NCBI GenBank assembly: GCA_002477625.1
Contig: DLQQ01000036.1
Location: 1-13,350, forward strand
Source: Candidatus Arcticimaribacter sp. UBA7428
Lineage (GTDB): Bacteria > Bacteroidota > Bacteroidia > Flavobacteriales > Flavobacteriaceae
DNA length: 13,350 nt
Direction of reading: 5' to 3'
Each line of letters opens with the position of its first letter. Within the stretch, counting starts at the first letter, position 1. The position numbers were made by a program, and so were the translations under genes. The notes beneath the pieces are model-generated. The model did no database searches. It had not been told where the DNA came from and worked only from the letters and a program-made list of their open reading frames with translations. This document shows, piece by piece, positions 7,934 to 13,350 of this stretch.

Positions 7934-8383
7934 ATGATTATGACGGAAGCACAAAATCCTCAAGAAGTTGTTAAGGGTGTGTTCATTAACTTTTTGGATC
8001 AAAATAAACACCGGAAAACTCCCGAACGTTTTGCAATACTCCATGAGATATACGAGAACGATGACCATTTCGATATTGAATCGCTCTACATCATGATGAA
8101 AAATAAAAACTATCGTGTAAGTCGAGCTACATTGTATAACACCATTGAGCTTTTACTTGAATCTGGATTGGTGAGAAAACACCAATTCGGAAACAACCAA
8201 GCCCAGTACGAAAAGTCATTTTTCGACAAACAACACGATCACATCATACTTACAGATACAGGAGAAGTAAAAGAATTTTGTGACCCGAGAATTCAAAGTA
8301 TAAAAAAAACAATTGAAGAGGTCTTTAATGTTGATATTCATCATCATTCTTTATACTTTTACGGCACCAAAAAAGAATCATAA
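7934..8383 (+). CDS. Fur-superfamily transcriptional repressor without CxxC zinc motif (149 aa)
   Basis: A cytoplasmic DNA-binding repressor of the Fur/PerR/Zur group. The N-terminal winged-helix region contains [14 protein letters not shown] (27-40), [10 protein letters not shown] (43-52) and the recognition helix [21 protein letters not shown] (62-82, quoted here in part). The dimerisation/metal domain has [15 protein letters not shown] (101-115) followed by C116 and HHHSLYFYG (136-144). In typical Fur proteins the first of these reads HDHxxCxxCG with a structural zinc site; here both cysteines are replaced (L106-T-D-T109), while histidines for a regulatory metal site remain. It is therefore not safe to call it Fur, Zur or PerR, and I give no symbol. 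Start ATG 7934 is used; ATG 7940 (MTEAQ) is equally possible. It lies 31 bases after relA/spoT and 17 bases before purA. Confidence 0.92.
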   Translation: MIMTEAQNPQEVVKGVFINFLDQNKHRKTPERFAILHEIYENDDHFDIESLYIMMKNKNYRVSRATLYNTIELLLESGLVRKHQFGNNQAQYEKSFFDKQHDHIILTDTGEVKEFCDPRIQSIKKTIEEVFNVDIHHHSLYFYGTKKES

Positions 8384-8400
8384 ATATAACATTAGCTACT

Positions 8401-9672
8401 ATGTCTATTGACTTATTATTAGGTCTCCAATGGGGAGATGAAGGAAAGGGTAAAATTGTGGATGTCCTTACCACGAATTATGATATTATCGCTCGTTTTC
8501 AAGGGGGACCAAATGCAGGTCACACCCTCAAATTTGACGGTTTTTCTCATGTTTTACACACCATTCCATCTGGAATATTTCACCCAACCGCACTCAACTT
8601 AATAGGCAATGGCGTTGTAATTGATCCTGTTATTTTTCAAACAGAAATTGAAAAACTAGCTCCCTTTAATATTGATTTTCCAAACAAGCTTTTAATTTCT
8701 AAAAAAGCGCATTTGATTCTTCCAACCCACCGTCTCTTAGACGCTGCATCGGAAGCATCGAAAGGAAAAGCTAAAATTGGGTCTACTCTCAAAGGAATTG
8801 GACCAACCTATATGGATAAGACCGGACGGAATGGAATTCGTGTTGGTGACATCTTACTCCCGGATTGGAAAGAACGTTATGAAAACTTAAAAACGAAGCA
8901 TTTAAAAATGCTAGACTTTTACGAAGGTAAAATTGAATTTGAACTGTCCATACTTGAAGATGCTTTTTTCAGTGCAATAGACGAACTCAAAAAACTACCT
9001 TTTGTAGATAGTGAACATTTATTACACACCGCTTTAAAAGAAGGTAAAAAGGTCTTAGCCGAAGGAGCACAAGGATCCTTGCTGGATATTGATTTCGGAA
9101 CCTATCCCTTTGTAACTTCATCTACTACCACAGCAGCTGGAGCTTGCACTGGTTTGGGAATTGCACCCAACACCATTGGTGAAGTTTTTGGAATTTTCAA
9201 AGCCTATGCAACGCGTGTAGGAAGTGGCCCTTTTCCAACAGAATTGTTTGATGAAGCTGGAGAAACCATGGGGCGTGTTGGTATGGAATTTGGTGCGACA
9301 ACCGGACGTTCAAGACGTTGTGGATGGATTGACCTTGTTGCTCTTAAATATGCAATACGAGTCAATGGAGTTACCCAATTGATGATGATGAAAGGAGATG
9401 TTCTCTCTGGATTTGAAACCATCAAGGTATGTACTTCGTACAAAACGACTGAAGGATCAATTGAACACCTTCCCTTCAGCATCGAACCAGAACATGTGAC
9501 GGCTGAGTATATTGAATTAGCTGGATGGAAAGAAGATTTAACAGCTATGACTGCTGAAGATCAATTCCCAAAAGAATTCAATGACTATATAGCCTATCTA
9601 GAAAAAGAACTCGAAACACCAATTAAGATTGTTTCAGTAGGTCCCGATCGAAAGCAAACGATTTTCCGTTAA
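8401..9672 (+). CDS. purA: Adenylosuccinate synthetase (423 aa)
   Basis: Catalyses IMP + aspartate + GTP to adenylosuccinate, the first step from IMP to AMP; cytoplasmic. Diagnostic motifs are all present: GLQWGDEGKGKIVD (8-21, with catalytic D13 and the P-loop-like GDEGKGK), QGGPNAGHT (34-42, catalytic H41), GSTLKGIGPTYMDK (127-140), EGAQGSLLDIDFGTYPFVTS (221-240), GATTGRSRRCGW (298-309, IMP/aspartate loop) and SVGPDRKQTI (412-421, GTP site). Length and start agree with the bacterial family. One small change is Pro37 where E. coli has His in QGGHNAGH. The gene is 17 bases after the fur-like gene and 20 bases before the OstA-like gene. In E. coli PurA is inhibited by ppGpp, so being next to relA/spoT is meaningful, though regulation here is inferred. 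Confidence 0.98.
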   Translation: MSIDLLLGLQWGDEGKGKIVDVLTTNYDIIARFQGGPNAGHTLKFDGFSHVLHTIPSGIFHPTALNLIGNGVVIDPVIFQTEIEKLAPFNIDFPNKLLISKKAHLILPTHRLLDAASEASKGKAKIGSTLKGIGPTYMDKTGRNGIRVGDILLPDWKERYENLKTKHLKMLDFYEGKIEFELSILEDAFFSAIDELKKLPFVDSEHLLHTALKEGKKVLAEGAQGSLLDIDFGTYPFVTSSTTTAAGACTGLGIAPNTIGEVFGIFKAYATRVGSGPFPTELFDEAGETMGRVGMEFGATTGRSRRCGWIDLVALKYAIRVNGVTQLMMMKGDVLSGFETIKVCTSYKTTEGSIEHLPFSIEPEHVTAEYIELAGWKEDLTAMTAEDQFPKEFNDYIAYLEKELETPIKIVSVGPDRKQTIFR

Positions 9673-9692
9673 TCAACAGTAACACCAACAGC

Positions 9693-11324
9693 TTGAAATT
9701 TATAAAAACGCTTGTTTTTCTTCTCTTTGTTAGCTTTGGAGTGCGATCTGTTTCTGCCCAAGAACCCAGAATTGTTGAAATTCGACAGGCGGGCTCATTT
9801 GCCAAGGATGAAGCCCAATACCCTGGTGCTAATATTTTATTGAAAAAAGGAAGTACACGTGTACATTTGTTTCACAAAGGAGCATTGATTAAATCGGACA
9901 AATCTTTTTTCTACTCCAAGAAAAACTTTTTTGATGCCGCAGGAGCAGTTGTTTTTACGCAAGGAGACACCCTTCGAATGACCAGTGATTTTCTTGAGTA
10001 TGACGGTGCAAACGGCCAAGCAAAAGCCTGGGGAAATGTTTTTTTAAAACAACCGGATATGTCCCTAGAAACCGACACACTGTACCTCGACCGTAACGAG
10101 AACATTGCCTATTATGACACTCCAGGGACAGTAATCGACAGTAGTAGTACACTAAAAAGTAATCGGGGTAAGTATTTTATGAATGAAAAGAAATACCGTT
10201 TCATTTCCAATGTGCGCATTACAAATCCAGAATACAACGTCACCTCTGCCCAACTGGATTATTTTACGGAAAGCAATAAAGCATATTTGTACGGCCCTAC
10301 CAAAATCATTGGATCTGATTATGATATTTATTGTGAGCGGGGCTATTACAACCTTGACGCACAACGTGGAAACTTTAATCAAAATGCGCTAATCAACTAC
10401 AACCAAAAAATCATTGAAGGGGATAGCCTCTACTTTGAAAACGAAAGAGAATATGCGGCAGCAACCGATGATGTATCCATAACAGACACCATCAACAATT
10501 CCATCATTCGAGGGAATTATGCAGAGATTTTTAAAGCAAAAGATTCTGCGATCATTACGCGACGCGCTTATGCGATAAACCTCTTGGAGAACGATTCGCT
10601 TTACATCAAAGCCGATACTTTAATTGGAACTGGTCCACCGGAACACCGAATCTTACGAGGTTATTACAACGTAAAAATATTGAAATCTGACATCCGAGGG
10701 AAGTCAGACTCCTTGTATCTAGACAATCAAATCGGCAAAATTGAGTTACACAAACAGCCGCTCACCAAGAAAGAGGATCAGATTTTAAGCGATGATGAAA
10801 AAAATGCTAGAAATCCTGTATTGTGGTTTGGTGCCAGTCAAATGAGTGGAGAGGTAATTCATTTATTGACCGAACCGGGAGAAAAAAAATTAGACTCACT
10901 TCAAATATTCGGTAATGCCTTCATCATAGAACAGGACTCCATAAGTGTCGATGGGTTCAATCAGATTGCTGGGAGTGAACTCTATGGAGACTTTGAGGAA
11001 GGCGCTCTGAAAAACTTAGACGTCATAAAAAACACCATGGTTATTTATTACTTATACTCCGACACTGGGGAGTTAATCGGAATTAATAAAACCATTTGCA
11101 GTGCGCTTGACATTGTTTTTTTTAATAATGAAATCAATGAAATCTCATTTTATGTAAGTCCCGATGGGGAAGTTTTCCCAGAAGAAAAAATTGATCAGAA
11201 TCTAAGGAAACTCGATGGTTTTCTCTGGCGTGTTGATGAACGTCCAGATACCTTCGAAGATTTATTTTTAATAGAAAATGTGGAACGGAAAAAAGTACCT
11301 GAAGTTTCAATATCTAAAGAATGA
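9693..11324 (+). CDS. Exported OstA/LptA-like protein (543 aa), TTG start
   Basis: The start is TTG at 9693: it gives a classic signal peptide (MKFIKTLVFLLFVSFG..., likely cleavage VSA|QE after residue 22) and no in-frame ATG lies nearby. The mature part shows the OstA/LptA pattern of short beta-strand repeats, such as GDTLRMTSDFLEYDGANGQA, GNVFLKQPDMSLETDTLYLD, SNRGKYFMNEKKYRF and GNYAEIFKAKDSAII, recurring to about residue 430. This predicts an elongated periplasmic beta-jellyroll that could bind lipid A-type chains in LPS transport. It is much longer than E. coli LptA (about 185 aa) and has neither a lipoprotein Cys nor an evident C-terminal beta-barrel, so neither LptA nor LptD is a safe name. 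It overlaps the aminotransferase gene by ATGA and follows purA by 20 bases. Confidence 0.88.
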   Translation: MKFIKTLVFLLFVSFGVRSVSAQEPRIVEIRQAGSFAKDEAQYPGANILLKKGSTRVHLFHKGALIKSDKSFFYSKKNFFDAAGAVVFTQGDTLRMTSDFLEYDGANGQAKAWGNVFLKQPDMSLETDTLYLDRNENIAYYDTPGTVIDSSSTLKSNRGKYFMNEKKYRFISNVRITNPEYNVTSAQLDYFTESNKAYLYGPTKIIGSDYDIYCERGYYNLDAQRGNFNQNALINYNQKIIEGDSLYFENEREYAAATDDVSITDTINNSIIRGNYAEIFKAKDSAIITRRAYAINLLENDSLYIKADTLIGTGPPEHRILRGYYNVKILKSDIRGKSDSLYLDNQIGKIELHKQPLTKKEDQILSDDEKNARNPVLWFGASQMSGEVIHLLTEPGEKKLDSLQIFGNAFIIEQDSISVDGFNQIAGSELYGDFEEGALKNLDVIKNTMVIYYLYSDTGELIGINKTICSALDIVFFNNEINEISFYVSPDGEVFPEEKIDQNLRKLDGFLWRVDERPDTFEDLFLIENVERKKVPEVSISKE

Positions 11325-12511
11325 AAAAGCTTCAAGAAGATTTTTTAAAATTTCAAGCCAAAACGACACCTTACCCCCTTGGAATTGTTGTAGACCGTGC
11401 CCAAGGTTGTTATGTACACGACACCGACGGAAAGGCCTACTTGGATTTTATTGCTGGGGTTTCGGCTTGCAGTGTAGGCCATTGTCATCCTAATGTAGTT
11501 GAAGCTATTAAAACACAGGCTGAGCGTTATTTACACCTAATGGTTTATGGAGAATTTGCTCAGGAGCCCGCTGTAAACTTGGCCAAAGAACTCGCCGCTG
11601 AACTACCCGAAAGTCTGGGAGTTACCTATCTTGTAAATTCTGGGACTGAAGCTATCGAAGGTGCTTTGAAACTAGCAAAAAAGGTAACCGGTAGAGGTGA
11701 ATTAATAGCAGCACACAACGCTTATCATGGAAGTACACATGGGGCTTTGAGTCTTTTAGGCGCAGAACAGCAAAAGAAAGCATACCGACCCTTACTGCCC
11801 GGAGTTCAATTCGTCAAGTTTAATGATGCCGGCGATCTTCACAAGATAACAACAAAAACTGCAGCCGTATTACTGGAAACCATTCAAGGAGGTGCTGGGT
11901 TTATCTTGCCACAAAATAACTATTTAAAAAAAGCAAAAGAACGCTGCGCGGCCGTTGGAGCCTTACTTATTTTAGATGAAATTCAACCCGGTTTTGGCCG
12001 GACTGGAAAGCTGTTTGGTTTTCAACATTATGATGTTGTCCCGGACATTTTAGTCATGGGAAAAGGCATGGGAGGTGGCTTACCCATTGGAGCATTCAGC
12101 AGTTCAGCAGCCCATATGCATCAGTTGACAGAAAACCCGAAGTTAGGACATATTACCACCTTTGGTGGAAATGCACTCATTGCTTCTGCAGCTCTAGCCA
12201 CCCTTCGTACACTTAAAGAAGAACACCTTATTGAAGCTGTTGCAGAAAAAGAAAAACTGTTTCGATCTTTATTAAAACATCCAAAAATAAAGTCTATCAA
12301 TGGGACTGGCTTGATGCTAGCACCCATCTTTGAAACAGAAGAAATAGCTAATGCAGTTGTATTAAAAAGTATGGAAAAAGGCCTGCTTTTATTCTGGCTG
12401 TTATGGGAAAAGAAGGCGGTACGTATTTCGCCTCCATTGACCATTTCATTGGATGAAATAAGGAGCGGATGTGCCATAATAATCGAGGTTTTGGAACGTA
12501 TAAAAATCTAA
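11321..12511 (+). CDS. Class III PLP-dependent aminotransferase (396 aa)
   Basis: Fold-type I transaminase of the acetylornithine/ornithine/4-aminobutyrate group; cytoplasmic. Visible motifs: GCYVHDTDGKAYLDF (29-43), GHCHPNVVEAI (53-63), NSGTEAIEGALKLAK (106-120, phosphate-binding turn), AYHGSTHGALS (134-144, aromatic residue stacking on PLP), LDEIQPGFGRTGKLF (218-232, D219 for the pyridine nitrogen) and VMGKGMGGGLPIGAF (245-259, K248 forming the Schiff base). TTFGGNALIASAA (279-291) and VRISPPLTIS (367-376) complete the active site. Length is normal. The substrate cannot be read from the sequence: no other arginine or polyamine gene is nearby, so argD is not assigned. Its ATG overlaps the upstream stop as ATGA, implying translational coupling to the OstA-like gene. 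A 91-bp gap follows. Confidence 0.95.
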   Translation: MKKLQEDFLKFQAKTTPYPLGIVVDRAQGCYVHDTDGKAYLDFIAGVSACSVGHCHPNVVEAIKTQAERYLHLMVYGEFAQEPAVNLAKELAAELPESLGVTYLVNSGTEAIEGALKLAKKVTGRGELIAAHNAYHGSTHGALSLLGAEQQKKAYRPLLPGVQFVKFNDAGDLHKITTKTAAVLLETIQGGAGFILPQNNYLKKAKERCAAVGALLILDEIQPGFGRTGKLFGFQHYDVVPDILVMGKGMGGGLPIGAFSSSAAHMHQLTENPKLGHITTFGGNALIASAALATLRTLKEEHLIEAVAEKEKLFRSLLKHPKIKSINGTGLMLAPIFETEEIANAVVLKSMEKGLLLFWLLWEKKAVRISPPLTISLDEIRSGCAIIIEVLERIKI

Positions 12512-12570
12512 AAACTGTTAATTACTTTGTTAAGAACAATTGAACCTTTCAGTATATAAAAGCAGACTTC

Positions 12571-12589
12571 GCTTTAACTTTATTAAAGC
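12571..12589. repeat. Perfect 7-bp inverted repeat with an extra competing arm
   Basis: GCTTTAA (12571-12577) and TTAAAGC (12583-12589) are exact reverse complements around the loop CTTTA. An upstream AAAGC (12559-12563) can pair with the same GCTTT (12571-12575), so two mutually exclusive hairpins are possible. It lies in the gap between the aminotransferase and the TPR gene, 13 bases before the latter's ATG. There is no following T-run, so it does not look like an intrinsic terminator. TAACTTTA at 12575-12582 is a 7-of-8 match to the -7 element TAnnTTTG, so the repeat may be an operator over a promoter. AT-rich composition makes chance possible. Confidence 0.4.
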
Positions 12590-12602
12590 AAATCTCAGAC
12601 AC

Positions 12603-13350
12603 ATGCAAAACTCGTTTTCAAATAATTCTGATTCACCAATTCCACGGTTTGAGCAAATGCTTAAAACCAATGAAGTATACTACTTTGATGCAGAGGATTT
12701 TGAATGCATCATTCAATTCTACATTGATTCTGGTGAAATTAACCTAGCAAAAAAAGCCTTACATCTAGCCATAAAACAACATCCAGTTCACAGCGATTTG
12801 CTTCTGCTAAAATCGGAACTTTTGATTTTTGACGGAGCAGACGATCAAGCCCAAGTACTTTTAGATTCCATACAAGAACTCGACCCGCACAACCAAGAAA
12901 TATTTGTACAGCGGGCAACAATTTTTTCAAAAAATAAAGAACATTACGCTGCCATAGAATTACTTCTAGAATCTTTACAACATTCCGATGATCAATTGGA
13001 AATTTGGTGCCTGTTGGGAATGGAATATATGGTACTAGAGGACTACAGCAATGCGCAGGAGTATTTCAAATTAGCCTTAGAAGAAGACCCCGAAGACTAC
13101 CAAGTGCTCTACAATCTTTTGTATTGCTTCGAATTTCAAAGATCATACGAAGAGGCCATCACAGTTTTGAATGCTGTTTTAGAGAAAAATCCTTACAACG
13201 AAATTGCATGGCATGAAATCGGAAAACAATACCTCAATTTGGATCGTAACGAAGAAGCCCTTAGTGCCTTCGATTTTGCAATCATTTCCGAGGATCAATT
13301 TACGGGTGCCTATATTGAAAAAGGAAAAGTTCTTGAGAAAATGGGGCGCT
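12603..13350 (+). CDS. Tetratricopeptide-repeat protein, N-terminal part (3' end outside window)
   Basis: An open frame runs from ATG 12603 to the window edge, giving 249 residues without a stop (MQNSFSNNSDSP...). It consists of tandem helical repeats of about 33-34 residues, roughly at 32-62, 65-96, 98-128, 132-163, 165-196, 199-230 and onward. TPR hallmarks are visible, for example IWCLLGMEYMVLEDYSNAQE (134-153) with the DP pair at 162-163, and AWHEIGKQYLNLDRNEEALS (202-221). There is no signal peptide at this start, so it is probably cytoplasmic, acting as a protein-interaction scaffold with unknown partners. The frame stays open upstream to TTG 12540, but ATG 12603 is the first conventional start. 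It lies 91 bases after the aminotransferase gene, with a possible promoter between them. Confidence 0.88.
   Translation, partial: MQNSFSNNSDSPIPRFEQMLKTNEVYYFDAEDFECIIQFYIDSGEINLAKKALHLAIKQHPVHSDLLLLKSELLIFDGADDQAQVLLDSIQELDPHNQEIFVQRATIFSKNKEHYAAIELLLESLQHSDDQLEIWCLLGMEYMVLEDYSNAQEYFKLALEEDPEDYQVLYNLLYCFEFQRSYEEAITVLNAVLEKNPYNEIAWHEIGKQYLNLDRNEEALSAFDFAIISEDQFTGAYIEKGKVLEKMGR

Noticed and set aside
11278..11493. Plus-strand 71-codon frame bridging the OstA-like and aminotransferase genes, suggesting a possible frameshift fusion
   Set aside because: Both genes have complete ends and the 4-base ATGA overlap is an ordinary operon junction.
12527..12539. TTGTT-AAG-AACAA as a terminator after the aminotransferase
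   Set aside because: Only 5 bp of AT-rich stem with a 3-base loop and no T-run; chance level.
12540..12602. N-terminal extension of the TPR protein from TTG 12540 (NLSVYKSRLRFNFIKANLRH)
   Set aside because: The frame is open but short, and it overlaps the inverted repeat and a possible promoter element. ATG 12603 is simpler. It was not disproved.
13004..13216. Plus-strand 70-codon reading frame near the end
   Set aside because: Out-of-frame shadow of the TPR gene, which continues through it in another frame.

Overview
The window is 13.35 kb of AT-rich DNA with all genes on the + strand. It looks like a chromosomal core region from a member of the Bacteroidota, most likely the family Flavobacteriaceae. 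This rests on protein content (a DUF3810-type metalloprotease, an OstA-like protein, a paired amidohydrolase locus), on a TAnnTTTG promoter element, on signal peptides that all place Gln right after the predicted cleavage site, and on the order relA/spoT - fur-like - purA - ostA-like - class III aminotransferase - TPR, which I remember as typical of Flavobacteriia. I could not check any of this against a database. I see no phage, insertion sequence, CRISPR array, tRNA, rRNA or clear sign of recent transfer.

Layout: (1) 1-525, the 3' part of a DUF3810-like zinc-protease gene. (2) 566-4853, two secreted amidohydrolase-fold proteins, one large with two domains and one small. Only one of the three domains keeps the HxH metal motif. 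(3) 4859-5653, a SpoU/TrmH RNA 2'-O-ribose methyltransferase five bases downstream, probably in the same transcript. (4) 5701-9672, a bifunctional (p)ppGpp synthetase/hydrolase, a Fur-superfamily repressor that lacks the usual CxxC zinc motif, and adenylosuccinate synthetase. (5) 9693-12511, an exported OstA-like protein using a TTG start, coupled by an ATGA overlap to a class III aminotransferase. (6) 12603-13350, the 5' part of a TPR protein after a 91-bp gap that holds a perfect inverted repeat.

How the genes may work together: genes 4 and 5 put stringent-response signalling, a metal- or redox-type repressor, the first committed step from IMP to AMP (PurA is a known ppGpp target in E. coli) and an envelope/LPS-transport type protein in one tightly spaced block. 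Shared growth-rate control is a reasonable inference. The amidohydrolase pair is probably a secreted or periplasmic unit in which degenerate domains accompany one catalytic domain; its substrate is unknown. I found no clearly unprecedented system. The strongest leads are the degenerate amidohydrolase domains, the CxxC-less Fur protein with its own promoter element, and the inverted repeat before the TPR gene.
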